Notes: a model not told the origin generated them from the letters alone. Shown: positions 1 to 9,270, counted from the stretch's first letter. The stretch: 52,708 nt of DNA from Oculatella sp. LEGE 06141 (GCF_015207605.1 NZ_JADEWO010000047.1:1-52708); one strand, 5' to 3'. Numbers and translations: made by a program.

Positions 1-1
1 A

Positions 2-127
<126 letters not shown>

Positions 128-173
128 GCAGTCATCTAATTGAATTAGATGTTTCTCATAGTTAACTAGATTG

Positions 174-199
174 AAAGCGCCCCACATGGGGCGCTTTTT
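174..199 (+). terminator. Rho-independent terminator of psbA
   Basis: A perfect 10-bp stem (AAAGCGCCCC, 174-183, against GGGGCGCTTT, 188-197) with a 4-base loop runs into a short T stretch ending at 199. It lies 47 bases after the psbA stop. The convergent GH13 gene ends at 212, so the same hairpin may also slow transcription from the other side, although the T run there is only three bases. Confidence 0.9.
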
Positions 200-211
200 G
201 CATGATGAGAC

Positions 212-1852
212 TTATATATAATGGTTTCCCAAACGGAACCAGCGATAACCGTAGCCCTCCAGGTCTAGTTCATAAGAAGATCCCTTGATCGGTTCGTACG
301 GCTTATCTCCAAGCAACTCAATCAAGTGACAAGCATCATCATCAATCTTCAGTGACACGGTGCAAGGCTCTTTGCCCAAATTGTGGACGGCGATCACAGC
401 TCGGTTTTGCCAATCGCAGCGATGAGCAAAAACGCAAGGATTTTCAGTGGCGATCGCCGTAAAGTCTCCCCAGCCATACTCCGGGCATTCCTTTCGCATC
501 CGAATCGCGCGTTCCATCCAGTTCAGCAGAGACTCTGGATCTCGCCGCTGATCGATGACGTTCACATGCTTGTAGCTAAACTCGCCTTCAGACACAACCG
601 GCAGGATGAGCTGATCGGCAGACGCTTTAGAGAAACCAGCATTAGGTTCGTTCGACCACTGCATTGGCGTTCGAGCCGAATTTCGTTCCTGCAAAGATAG
701 GTCATCGCCCATGCCGATTTCTTCACCAAAGTTCAGCACTGGGCTACCCGGAAGAGTCAGCATCAAGCTGTAGGCCAATCGAATACGTCGCTGATTGCCA
801 TTCACCATCGGCGCAAAGCGGCGACGAACCCCCCGGTCATAAATCCACATCAGTTCTTTGTCGGGGGCAAACTGAGCCGCAACTTCATCCTGCTCAGAAT
901 CGGAAAGCTTGTCTAGAGACAATTCATCGTGGTTGCGGACAAAGTTCGCCCACTGTCCTGTATGAGGGATCTCAGGCAGCATGTTCAGTCCTTGCAGCAG
1001 TGTCTCAGCACTCTCCCTGGCCAGAGCCAGAAACATATACTGATTGCCATAAAAGCTAAACAGCATTTGCAGCATATCCCCATCCCCAAAATAGTTCGGG
1101 AGATCGTCTGTAGAGACATTAGCTTCTGCCAGGATAATGGCATCTCCTCGCCGCCAGGAGAGAAAGTTTCGCATCTCCTTCAAATAGAGAAATGGATCTT
1201 CGACATCGGGTTCGACCCCTTCTCTCATAATTTCAATCAGGAAGGGAGCCGCATCAACCCGGAAGCCAGATACGCCCAGCGCTAACCAGAACCCCATAAT
1301 TTTCTGGATTTCCTGACGCACCTCTGGATTAACAATGTTGAGGTCGGCCTGGTGGTCGTAAAAGCGATGAGCGTAGTAGGCTCCTGCCTCCTCGTTATAC
1401 GTCCAGGTGCTTTTTTGTACTCCTGGAAAAATAATTCCTTCTTCCGCGTCTTCAGGCTTTTCATCTGCCCACACGTAAAAATCACGATACTTAGAATTCT
1501 TGTCTTTGCAGGCAGCCTGAAACCAGGGATGTTGGTCGGATGTGTGATTGACAACCAAATCGACGATGATGCGAAGGCCACGTTCTTGCGCCCGACGCGT
1601 GAACTGAACAAAATCGCCCAATGTACCTAACCGAGGATCGACGTTGTAATAATCCTTTACGTCGTATCCATTATCTTTGTTGGGCGTCGGATAAAACGGC
1701 ATCAGCCAAATGCAGGTGATACCCAATCCGGCGATGTAGTTGATTCGCTGCGTCAGTCCTTCAAAATCACCGATGCCATCACCATTGGCATCCATATAGG
1801 TTTCAACATCAATGCAGTAGAAGACAGCGTTTTTGTACCAGAGGTCTAACAT
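212..1852 (-). CDS. GH13 alpha-amylase family enzyme, trehalose synthase (TreS)-like
   Basis: This is a 546-residue glycoside hydrolase family 13 protein that most resembles trehalose synthase (maltose alpha-D-glucosyltransferase), which isomerises maltose and trehalose. It opens with LWYKNAVFY and DANGDGIGDFEGL, the N-terminal signature of that branch. The catalytic triad is visible: nucleophile Asp200 in GFRVDA, acid/base Glu243 in LAEAN, and Asp309 in NHDE. VNHTSDQHPWF near residue 101 is the conserved region I motif. The length fits a single-domain TreS without the maltokinase fusion found in many bacteria. It begins with ATG and is convergent with psbA. The exact specificity (trehalose synthase, sucrose hydrolase or alpha-glucosidase) cannot be fixed by motif reading, so no gene symbol is given. 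Confidence 0.85.
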   Translation of the reverse strand: MLDLWYKNAVFYCIDVETYMDANGDGIGDFEGLTQRINYIAGLGITCIWLMPFYPTPNKDNGYDVKDYYNVDPRLGTLGDFVQFTRRAQERGLRIIVDLVVNHTSDQHPWFQAACKDKNSKYRDFYVWADEKPEDAEEGIIFPGVQKSTWTYNEEAGAYYAHRFYDHQADLNIVNPEVRQEIQKIMGFWLALGVSGFRVDAAPFLIEIMREGVEPDVEDPFLYLKEMRNFLSWRRGDAIILAEANVSTDDLPNYFGDGDMLQMLFSFYGNQYMFLALARESAETLLQGLNMLPEIPHTGQWANFVRNHDELSLDKLSDSEQDEVAAQFAPDKELMWIYDRGVRRRFAPMVNGNQRRIRLAYSLMLTLPGSPVLNFGEEIGMGDDLSLQERNSARTPMQWSNEPNAGFSKASADQLILPVVSEGEFSYKHVNVIDQRRDPESLLNWMERAIRMRKECPEYGWGDFTAIATENPCVFAHRCDWQNRAVIAVHNLGKEPCTVSLKIDDDACHLIELLGDKPYEPIKGSSYELDLEGYGYRWFRLGNHYI

Positions 1853-1986
1853 GGAAGCAACTCATAGGGTTGGACTTAGACGAACAGCGAACTGAGTCTG
1901 CAAGCATGGAGCAAGGATTATAACCACAGTTTGGTTTGACAATGGCTTGCAGTAACGACCCTACTCATTTACAAAATCGTTCCGTA

Positions 1987-2129
1987 GCGTTGCTGAATCG
2001 TGGTTGAATTTCCCCTACTGCCCCACTATGGAGAACGTCTGAACCTTCAAAGCCCCTCAGAATGAGGGAATACCAGGAGGCGATCTGAGCCATGCTCGCT
2101 CAACGATTCACCTATCCATTCAGCAACGC
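1987..2129. mobile_element. MITE-like remnant with terminal inverted repeats
   Basis: The intergenic space holds a 143-base segment whose two ends are inverted copies of GCGTTGCTGAAT (1987-1998 and, reversed, 2118-2129). Imperfect similarity continues inward on both sides to a GTTGAAT/GGTGAAT block. No reading frame lies inside and I see no clear target duplication. The ends resemble transposon termini I remember from cyanobacterial insertion sequences, but I could not check this. The rest of 1853-2330 shows no gene. Confidence 0.5.
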
Positions 2130-2330
2130 CCATATTGTGATTGTTCATTCCTGGTGATACTTCTCGCTCAAGGTAGAAATTAACCCGCTATTGGACGAGA
2201 TCCGTCCGGCAAAAAATGGAGGGAGCCGGTTCAGCCTGAGCAATGGCGTTTTAGGATTTAGGTTGGGGCACCCGCCACAGGCTCCTGCCATGAGACGATC
2301 TGTGCTGAAGGTTAAACGCTGTTTAGACGC

Positions 2331-5291
2331 ATGACACTTACGCAGGTTTGGGGTTCGCTGATCATCTTTGTGGTTTGTCCACTGTTGGGCGGTTTGCCGC
2401 TCGTTGCCTGGATCACCTATGGTTTGACGGGGCGACGGCTGGCTCGCTTGGGCACCGGAAATATCAGCGTATCGGCAGCGTTTTACCACGGTGGACGACT
2501 GGCAGGAACGTTAGCCGTTCTCTCTGAAGCTTTTAAGGGAATTGCAGCGGTTTTGCTGGCTCGTTTCTTTTTTCCGTCTGATCCGGTGTGGGAAGTGATC
2601 GCCCTGGTTGCCCTGGTGATGGGGCGATTCTGGATGAGCCGTGGGGCAGGAACCACCAATGTGGTGTGGGGATATATTGTCCATGATCCGATCGCCGCAG
2701 GGCTACTTTTTTTAATCAGCAGCATTGGCTTCACCATTTTGCGGGAACGGCAGTTGGGGAAACTGAGCGTGCTGGTGTTGCTGCCGCTGATCACCGCATT
2801 GCGGCACCCAACCGATGGGGCGCGGATTGGTGCTACGGTGACACTTAGCCTTTTCCTCGCCTGGATCTATCAAAAAATTCCAGATGATTTAGATTTACCT
2901 GCTAACCCAACACGGGGACAAGCCCAACGCATGTTTCGTTTTTTTCGCGGCGATCGCGCCACCCTCTCACTGGATCAACCGCTTTCTGCCACCAAAGTTG
3001 GTGCTAAAGCCGCCACCCTCGGGCAATTAAACCGGTGGGGATATCCCGTACCGATGGGCTGGGTGCTACCGCCCGGTGATGATCCAAAACCGTTAATTGA
3101 AGCATTGCAACCCTCAACCGATCGCCCGTTGATTGTACGATCGTCTGCCATTGGGGAAGATAGCGACGTTGCCTCAGCCGCCGGACAGTACGAATCGATT
3201 GGCAATGTTACGAGCCAACCCGCTTTAGAGCAGGCGATCGCTCAGTGCCAGATGTCGTATACCCTACCTGCCGCCATACAGTACCGCCAAACCAAAGGCA
3301 TGGCTGATACCGGAATGGCCGTGCTGATTCAAGATCAAGTTGCAGGCGTTTTTTCTGGAGTAGCCTTTAGCCGCGACCCTATTACCCGCCAGGGCAATGC
3401 GGTGACGATTGAAGCCTTACCCGGCTCGGCTAAACAAATTGTCTCTGGGCAAGCCACCCCAGAACAGTATCGGGTGTGGATTGGCGACGGTGATGTGCAA
3501 CCAGCTCACCCAGGCACCCCAGACCCGCCGCCCGACTGGATGTTGCCCGATTCCCTGACCCTGGCAACAGAAGGCGAAGGCGATGTGCCGCTGCGCTTAA
3601 TTCAACAGGTGGCGTATTTAGCACGTCATATCGAAGCGCGGTTTCATGGCACGCCCCAGGATATTGAGTGGAGCTATGACGGTCAGCACCTCTGGCTATT
3701 GCAGTCTCGACCCATCACTACGCTGCTGCCGATTTGGACGCGAAAAATTGCCGCAGAAGTGATACCGGGGTTTATTCATCCGCTGACCTGGTCCATTAAC
3801 CGTCCATTGACCTGCGGCGTTTGGGGTGAAATTTTTACAGTGGTATTGGGGCCACGAGCCACGGGGCTAGACTTCAACGAAACCGCAACGCTACATCATT
3901 CTGCGGCGTACTTTAACGCCTCTTTGCTAGGGCAACTCTTTCAACGGATGGGCTTGCCACCTGAAAGCCTGGAATTCTTGACTCGGGGTGCAGCCTTTAG
4001 CAAGCCTCCTGTGCAATCAACGATACGAAACGTACCTGGTTTGTTGCGGTTGCTCAACCGCGAACTAAAACTGGAAAGCGACTTTAAACAGGATGACCAG
4101 GCTCACTTTACGCCCGGTTTAGCAGACTTAGCGCGGCAGTCGGTCGATCGCCTTGCACCCAACGCACTATTTAGCCGCATTGAGCAAATTTTGGAGCTGC
4201 TCAAACGGGCTACCTATTACAGCATTTTGGCTCCACTCAGTTTCGCCGTGCGGCAGGCGGCTCTTAAGGTGGACGATCCACTGTTGGACAATAGCCACGC
4301 ACCTGAAGTGGACTCGCTGCGATCGCTGCAAGCCATTGCGGTCAACGCCCGTGGTTTGCTTAACCTGAACCAGCTTAGCCCCCAAAGTTCGGTGGTGTTT
4401 GCGGCGTTGGCCGAACATCCAGAGGGACGGCTGATCTTGCAACGGCTGGATCAGTTTTTCGATCGCTACGGCTATTTAAGCGATGTGGCAACCGATATTG
4501 CCGTTCCCACCTGGAAAGACGACCCGCGCCCCGTACGGGAACTGTTCACCCGGTTTTTATTTAATCCACCTACCAATGGAGCCAAGGCGAACGCAGCCCA
4601 ACCGCCATCGTCACAGACCTGGAAGGTACGGCAAGTTCAGCAACGCTTGAGCTTAAAGGGCAAGGTAACGACCGTCTATAGCCAGTTGTTAGCCGAACTG
4701 CGCTGGAGTTTTGTGGCGCTAGAACATCGTTGGCTCAGTGCTGGCGTACTTAAGCAACCTGGAGATATCTTTTTCTTAAAATTCGATGAGATTCAACAGT
4801 TGCTCAACCAGACCGATCTCGATTTAGGGCAACGCATGACTAAAATGATTGCGGCACGGCGATTGCAGTTAGAGAGCGATCGCCAAATTAACCCTATTCC
4901 TGTTCTGGTCTACGGCAACGAGCCGCCTGCTGTCACCGAAGGGCAATGGCGCTTAAGCGAGAGAAACTCGGTCAATCAACTCAGCGGCATTGGAGCCAGC
5001 CCTGGCAAGGCAGAAGGGCGAGTCTTGATTTTGCAGAATTTGCAAACGGTGCCTGCGGTCGATCGCAACACCATTTTGGTCGTTCCCTATACTGATTCGG
5101 GATGGGCACCGCTGTTAGCTCAGGCAGGCGGCTTCATTGCAGAGGCAGGGGGACGGCTGTCGCACGGTGCCATCATTGCCCGCGAGTACGGCATTCCAGC
5201 CGTCCTGGATGTTCATCAGGCTACCCAGCAGCTTCGAGACGGGCAGACAGTCAGGATTGATGGACAGCAAGGCACCGTTGAAGTGTTGTAG
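2331..5291 (+). CDS. PlsY-like membrane domain fused to ATP-grasp and phosphohistidine domains
   Basis: This 986-residue protein joins two unrelated modules. Residues 1 to about 195 are hydrophobic and resemble PlsY, the acyl-phosphate:glycerol-3-phosphate acyltransferase of the inner membrane: TGRRLARLGTGNI is followed by a HGGRLAGTLAVLSEAFKG-type segment. The later PlsY motifs are poorly kept. From about residue 215 comes a PEP-synthase-type ATP-grasp domain (TKVGAKAATLGQL, IVRSSAIGEDS, EWSYDGQHLWLLQSRPIT at about 440-460), then some 400 unassigned residues. The C-terminus is a swivelling phosphohistidine domain (GIGASPGKAEG, then GGRLSHGAIIARE with candidate catalytic His945). The PEP-binding barrel of true PEP synthase is missing, so the order resembles rifampin phosphotransferase. 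It may phosphorylate a membrane-associated substrate; that is inference. Confidence 0.85.
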   Translation: MTLTQVWGSLIIFVVCPLLGGLPLVAWITYGLTGRRLARLGTGNISVSAAFYHGGRLAGTLAVLSEAFKGIAAVLLARFFFPSDPVWEVIALVALVMGRFWMSRGAGTTNVVWGYIVHDPIAAGLLFLISSIGFTILRERQLGKLSVLVLLPLITALRHPTDGARIGATVTLSLFLAWIYQKIPDDLDLPANPTRGQAQRMFRFFRGDRATLSLDQPLSATKVGAKAATLGQLNRWGYPVPMGWVLPPGDDPKPLIEALQPSTDRPLIVRSSAIGEDSDVASAAGQYESIGNVTSQPALEQAIAQCQMSYTLPAAIQYRQTKGMADTGMAVLIQDQVAGVFSGVAFSRDPITRQGNAVTIEALPGSAKQIVSGQATPEQYRVWIGDGDVQPAHPGTPDPPPDWMLPDSLTLATEGEGDVPLRLIQQVAYLARHIEARFHGTPQDIEWSYDGQHLWLLQSRPITTLLPIWTRKIAAEVIPGFIHPLTWSINRPLTCGVWGEIFTVVLGPRATGLDFNETATLHHSAAYFNASLLGQLFQRMGLPPESLEFLTRGAAFSKPPVQSTIRNVPGLLRLLNRELKLESDFKQDDQAHFTPGLADLARQSVDRLAPNALFSRIEQILELLKRATYYSILAPLSFAVRQAALKVDDPLLDNSHAPEVDSLRSLQAIAVNARGLLNLNQLSPQSSVVFAALAEHPEGRLILQRLDQFFDRYGYLSDVATDIAVPTWKDDPRPVRELFTRFLFNPPTNGAKANAAQPPSSQTWKVRQVQQRLSLKGKVTTVYSQLLAELRWSFVALEHRWLSAGVLKQPGDIFFLKFDEIQQLLNQTDLDLGQRMTKMIAARRLQLESDRQINPIPVLVYGNEPPAVTEGQWRLSERNSVNQLSGIGASPGKAEGRVLILQNLQTVPAVDRNTILVVPYTDSGWAPLLAQAGGFIAEAGGRLSHGAIIAREYGIPAVLDVHQATQQLRDGQTVRIDGQQGTVEVL

Positions 5292-5323
5292 CGTCCTGCT
5301 GTACTTTCATGCTGCAACGCCAC

Positions 5324-5347
5324 AAAAAAGCAGCCCCTACAGGCTGC
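5324..5347 (-). terminator. Rho-independent terminator of dps
   Basis: On the minus strand a 6-bp GCAGCC/GGCTGC stem (5330-5347) with a 6-base loop is followed by six T residues (the A run at 5324-5329). It lies 58 bases beyond the dps stop and also sits just after the end of the plus-strand fusion gene. Confidence 0.75.
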
Positions 5348-5404
5348 CGGTTGTTGAGCTATGAGTGTTGTTAGTGGAAGTTGGGAAGTCTCATTCTAAA
5401 AAAA

Positions 5405-5938
5405 TTAATTGACGCTAACGGCTTGCTTGCCGGTAGTGCTATTGTCGCCTTTGAGGGACTCGCCTTCAATAAAGGAACGCAGCATCCAGGCCATCTCTTC
5501 GTGACCTTCCATCAAGCCGGTCAAGAAGTCAGCAGTACCCTGGTCGTTATACTTTTCGTCGCAAGCATCAACGTGCTCTCGCAAGTTACGGATCACTTGC
5601 TCATGATCATCAGCTAGACGAGCAACCATCTCGTTTGCGCCGGGAACATCATCTTGATGCTCTTGGATGGTGGCATACTTCAGAAAGCCACTAGCAGTAC
5701 CGATAGGGTAACCACCCAACGCCCGGATTCTCTCGGCAAGGCTGTCAATCGTCTCGGTTAGAGCTTGATAATGCTCTTCCCACAGTTCATGAAGGGAACG
5801 GAATTGGGGGCCAACCACATCCCAGTGGTATTTTTTAGTTTTGATTAGCAGTAGATAAGCGTCTGCCAAATCATGATTTAGCAAGTCACAAACGCCATTA
5901 CGGGCTTCTTCTGATAAACCAATGTTGATCTTACGCAT
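5405..5938 (-). CDS. dps: Dps-family ferritin-like DNA-binding/iron-storage protein
   Basis: This is a 177-residue Dps protein. Dps forms twelve-subunit shells that oxidise Fe(II), often with hydrogen peroxide, store iron and protect DNA. The inter-subunit ferroxidase signature is visible as YHWDVVGPQF followed by SLHELWEEHYQAL around residues 37-60, giving the two histidines and the acidic residues of the site. The four-helix pattern and length fit the family. The N-terminus is short and not strongly basic, so DNA binding is uncertain. The C-terminal tail (about 15 residues) is polar. It has its own terminator and no same-strand partner closer than the small membrane-peptide gene upstream at 6277-6414. 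Cyanobacteria usually have several Dps copies with different metal chemistry; which type this is cannot be seen. Confidence 0.93.
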   Translation of the reverse strand: MRKINIGLSEEARNGVCDLLNHDLADAYLLLIKTKKYHWDVVGPQFRSLHELWEEHYQALTETIDSLAERIRALGGYPIGTASGFLKYATIQEHQDDVPGANEMVARLADDHEQVIRNLREHVDACDEKYNDQGTADFLTGLMEGHEEMAWMLRSFIEGESLKGDNSTTGKQAVSVN

Positions 5939-6116
5939 TGTTATAGGCTGTCCAAATCTTGACTCCAGTTACTAGTTCAACAGACTGCTTTTGTTGCACC
6001 ATCAATCCAACGGAAGATTGTGGAATCTGTCGCCTGCGGATTCTATCAAAGGGTAGGGAATTTCTGTGTCGATTGCCGAGCAACCTGACTGGTTTAAGCC
6101 ATTCAGGGCATTTCTT

Positions 6117-6149
6117 AAATAAAAAGCAGCCATCATAAACGATGGCTGC
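6117..6149 (-). terminator. Rho-independent terminator on the minus strand
   Basis: A perfect 9-bp stem GCAGCCATC/GATGGCTGC (6126-6149) with a 6-base loop precedes, on the minus strand, the T-rich stretch complementary to AAATAAAAA (6117-6125). It lies 128 bases downstream of the small gene at 6277-6414 and 179 bases upstream of dps, so it closes the small gene's transcript and separates it from dps. Confidence 0.85.
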
Positions 6150-6276
6150 CCGAAACGTCTAATTCTCTTATAAGACCCTACTGCCGATGAAACGGTTTGT
6201 CCGTTGTTTCACGCAGATCTTTACAAAAAGCAACAAAATCTGAATTTTGGAACAGCGATCGAGATTGCTTCAACTG

Positions 6277-6414
6277 CTACTGTGCTGGCCTGGGGAGAGT
6301 ATCATAAATTTCCTTTTGGGTTGGGTCAGACCTCAATCCCATATGAAGACCCACAGCCAGTAGGCAAAGTGAAATAACTAAAACACTAAACAGCAAGTAT
6401 CGATACTTCTTCAC
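6277..6414 (-). CDS. Small single-span membrane peptide (45 aa)
   Basis: A GTG-started frame of 45 codons encodes a short peptide with a positively charged start (KKYR), one continuous hydrophobic segment (YLLFSVLVISLCLLAVGLHM, about residues 6-25) and a polar tail ending in TLPRPAQ. That is the layout of a single-span membrane protein with the N-terminus inside. An in-frame stop 15 bases upstream of GTG limits the start. No good Shine-Dalgarno is visible, but many cyanobacterial genes lack one. Good terminators lie both before (6441-6478) and after (6117-6149) it, which supports an independent minus-strand transcript. I do not recognise a family and assign no function. Confidence 0.5.
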   Translation of the reverse strand: MKKYRYLLFSVLVISLCLLAVGLHMGLRSDPTQKEIYDTLPRPAQ

Positions 6415-6440
6415 TGTCGGAGAGGTTATCTGAGGGGCTC

Positions 6441-6478
6441 AATAAAAAGACAGCCTCACCCCCACTGTAGAAGCTGTC
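6441..6478 (-). terminator. Strong terminator or attenuator upstream of the small membrane-peptide gene
   Basis: On the minus strand a 9-bp stem GACAGCTTC/GAGGCTGTC (6470-6478 with 6449-6457, one G-U pair) and a 12-base loop is followed by TTTTTATT. It ends 26 bases before the GTG of the 45-residue peptide. No protein gene lies upstream on that strand between here and ppsA, so it ends a non-coding transcript starting in about 6480-6660 or acts as an attenuator in the leader of the small gene. The segment 6500-6620 can form further hairpins, for example ACGGT/ACCGT within 6554-6571. Confidence 0.7.
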
Positions 6479-6826
6479 GAAACCAAGTTGCACAATTGTA
6501 TTTCTCAACTAAACCATTCTGCTAAACGGCTGACCTCAACCCTGGGACAGAGAACGGTCAGGTCGAACCGTTGGCCTCTCCTGGAAGCAAGTTCCGCCGA
6601 ACGTCTGAACCCTGCGTGAATAAACCGACTCATTATTAATATTCTTTACTCAACGATCGACTGTTAATCGGTGCTGCGATCGCTCCAACACAACAAAGAG
6701 AAGGCTTGTAGCGATTGCCCCCATCAGGATAGAGGGCTGCACGTCGTACGGTTCATTCGTAAGGATAAAGATAGGGAAGATCGAACCCTTGCTTTAAACC
6801 TGTATTCGAACGACAGAGGAAAAACG

Positions 6827-9229
6827 ATGGGAACGGCAAACGGTAGTAATCCATTTGTGCGCTGGTTTGAGACTTTAAATGCTCAGGATGTCGAGATAGT
6901 GGGCGGCAAAAATGCGTCTCTCGGTGAAATGATTCGATCGCTCAAAGCAGAAGGGGTTCACGTGCCCGACGGATTCGCCACCACGTCTGATGCCTACTGG
7001 AGCTTCCTGGAAACCAATCACTTAAAAGAAAAAATTCAAACCCACTTACATGAACTAGAAATTGGCAAAAAGAACCTGGCGCAGGTCGGCAAGGCCATTC
7101 GCAAACTGTTTACCAATTTGCCGTTTCCAGAGGATGTTGAACATGCCATCCGTGACGCTTACCGAACCTTGAGCCGCAACTACAGCGTAGACGATGTGGA
7201 TGTTGCCGTTCGCAGTAGTGCCACCGCCGAAGATTTACCCAATGCCAGCTTTGCCGGACAACAAGAGACGTTCCTTAACGTTAGCGGTGAAGAAGAACTG
7301 TTACATGCTTGCCGTGAATGCTACGCCTCACTGTTTACCAACCGCGCCATTAGCTACCGCCAGGAGCGTGGCTTTGAACACATGCAGGTCGCTTTATCGA
7401 TTGGCGTTCAAAAAATGGTGCGCTCTGATCTGGCAGGTGCAGGGGTGATGTTTTCCATTGACACCGAAACCGGGTTTCCCAACGTGGTCATTATTAGTGC
7501 CGCGTGGGGACTGGGTGAAAATGTGGTGCAGGGTACAGTAACGCCCGATCAATACACTGTGTTTAAGCCACTATTACCCAATGACCAACTTCAGCCCATT
7601 CTTGAAAAAACGAAGGGCAGCAAGTCGAAGAAGATGGTTTACTCCACCGAAGGTAGCAAGACGATCAAAAACGTGAATACCTCCCGCACAGAGCGTCAAT
7701 CGTTTGTGCTACAGGATGACGAGATTTTGCAACTGGCGCGATGGGCCTGCACCATTGAAGCCCATTACGGTTGCCCGATGGATATGGAGTGGGCTAAGGA
7801 TGGCAAAACGGGCGAGCTGTCGATCGTGCAGGCGCGACCCGAAACCGTGCATTCCCAGCAAGTGGCAGGTTCCTTCCAAACCTACAAATTGAAACAACGG
7901 GGCGATCGCCTCGTCACCGGACTCAGCATTGGCGATGCGATCGCCTCTGGTAAAGTGTGCCGCGTTCTCAGCGCTAAGGACATCGACAAAGTAGAAGATA
8001 ACAGCGTCCTGGTAACTGAGATGACCGATCCCGACTGGGTGCCAATTATGAAGCGAGTGGCGGCGATCGTCACCGACTATGGTGGGCGCACCTGCCATGC
8101 AGCGATCGTTAGCCGAGAGTTGGGAATTCCGGCGATCGTGGGCACAGGCGATGCCACACGGGTACTTCGCAACGGGCATGAGGTCACAGTTTCCTGTGCC
8201 GAGGGCGACCAGGGCAATGTCTACAATGGCCTCCTCGACTTTGAAGTAACGGATATCAACCTGGATGATGTCCCCGACATTGACACCAAAATCATGATGA
8301 ACATTGCCAGTCCGGCGGCAGCGTTTCGCTGGTGGCGGCTGCCAGCAGCAGGGATTGGGCTGGCGCGAATGGAGTTTGCCATCAACAACATCGTTAAAAT
8401 TCACCCGATGGCGCTTGTTCACTATGACGAACTCCACGACAAAGATGCCTGGAAGCAAATTCGTGACCTGACGCGAGGATATGACGACAAACGGCAGTAC
8501 TTTGTTGAAAAGCTAGCAGAAGGCATCGCCAAAATTGCCGCATCGCAATACCCTGACCCGGTGATTGTGCGAATGAGCGACTTCAAAACCAACGAATACG
8601 CTAATCTGCTGGGTGGGCAACAGTTTGAGCCAGAGGAAGAAAACCCCATGTTGGGCTTTCGGGGAGCCTCTCGCTACTACAGCGATCGCTACCGAGATGG
8701 TTTTGCGCTGGAATGTCTGGCCATGAAGCGGGTACGCGAAACCATTGGATTTGATAATGTCATCCTGATGATTCCGTTTTGTCGCACCCTCGAAGAAGCC
8801 GACCGCGTCATTGGCGTGCTGGCAGAAAACGGGTTAAAGCAGGGCGAAAACGGCCTTCAGCTCTATGTCATGTGTGAAATTCCTTCTAACGTATTTTTAG
8901 CAAAACAGTTTGCCGAGCGGTTTGACGGCTTCTCCATTGGCAGCAACGACCTGACTCAACTCATTTTGGGAGTCGATCGCGACTCTGGGGAACTGTCTCA
9001 CCTGTTTGATGAGCGCAACGAAGCGGTCAAAATGGCGATCGCCAGCGTTATTGCTGCCGCCCATGCCGCTGGCCGCAAAGTAGGCATTTGCGGTCAAGCC
9101 CCTAGCGACTATCCTGAATTTGCCGCGTTTCTGGTAGAACAGGGCATTGACTCAATCTCGCTTAATCCAGACAGCGTCATTGAGGTGAAGCAGCACATTG
9201 CCAGCATGAAACCAGAGCGATCGCCCTAA
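6827..9229 (+). CDS. ppsA: Phosphoenolpyruvate synthase (pyruvate, water dikinase)
   Basis: This enzyme makes phosphoenolpyruvate from pyruvate and ATP, releasing AMP and phosphate, and feeds gluconeogenesis. The domain order is complete: an N-terminal ATP-grasp domain (IVGGKNASLGEM, then VRSSATAEDLP), a central swivelling domain with GGRTCHAAIVSRELGIPA whose His424 takes the phosphate, and a C-terminal PEP/pyruvate barrel ending in GICGQAPSDYPEF with the conserved cysteine near residue 755. The frame is open back to 6671, but I chose ATG 6827 because AGAGGAAA stands just upstream and the resulting 800 residues match the family (about 790); the extra 52 N-terminal residues look unlike protein. 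It is followed by an imperfect hairpin at 9271-9308. Its promoter should lie in the region shared with the divergent small gene. Confidence 0.95.
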   Translation: MGTANGSNPFVRWFETLNAQDVEIVGGKNASLGEMIRSLKAEGVHVPDGFATTSDAYWSFLETNHLKEKIQTHLHELEIGKKNLAQVGKAIRKLFTNLPFPEDVEHAIRDAYRTLSRNYSVDDVDVAVRSSATAEDLPNASFAGQQETFLNVSGEEELLHACRECYASLFTNRAISYRQERGFEHMQVALSIGVQKMVRSDLAGAGVMFSIDTETGFPNVVIISAAWGLGENVVQGTVTPDQYTVFKPLLPNDQLQPILEKTKGSKSKKMVYSTEGSKTIKNVNTSRTERQSFVLQDDEILQLARWACTIEAHYGCPMDMEWAKDGKTGELSIVQARPETVHSQQVAGSFQTYKLKQRGDRLVTGLSIGDAIASGKVCRVLSAKDIDKVEDNSVLVTEMTDPDWVPIMKRVAAIVTDYGGRTCHAAIVSRELGIPAIVGTGDATRVLRNGHEVTVSCAEGDQGNVYNGLLDFEVTDINLDDVPDIDTKIMMNIASPAAAFRWWRLPAAGIGLARMEFAINNIVKIHPMALVHYDELHDKDAWKQIRDLTRGYDDKRQYFVEKLAEGIAKIAASQYPDPVIVRMSDFKTNEYANLLGGQQFEPEEENPMLGFRGASRYYSDRYRDGFALECLAMKRVRETIGFDNVILMIPFCRTLEEADRVIGVLAENGLKQGENGLQLYVMCEIPSNVFLAKQFAERFDGFSIGSNDLTQLILGVDRDSGELSHLFDERNEAVKMAIASVIAAAHAAGRKVGICGQAPSDYPEFAAFLVEQGIDSISLNPDSVIEVKQHIASMKPERSP

Positions 9230-9270
9230 GCTGGACATTGGTTTGGCAAATCCCGCTTTACGGCGATTTA

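Noticed and set aside
664-1285. Overlapping plus-strand frames opposite the GH13 gene
   Set aside because: They are antisense shadows of a gene with clear catalytic motifs.
6480-6660. Possible 6S RNA or SRP RNA because of GGTCAGGTC and strong hairpins
   Set aside because: 5' and 3' ends do not pair as in 6S RNA and the SRP tetraloop context is missing; kept only as an unassigned leader or RNA candidate.
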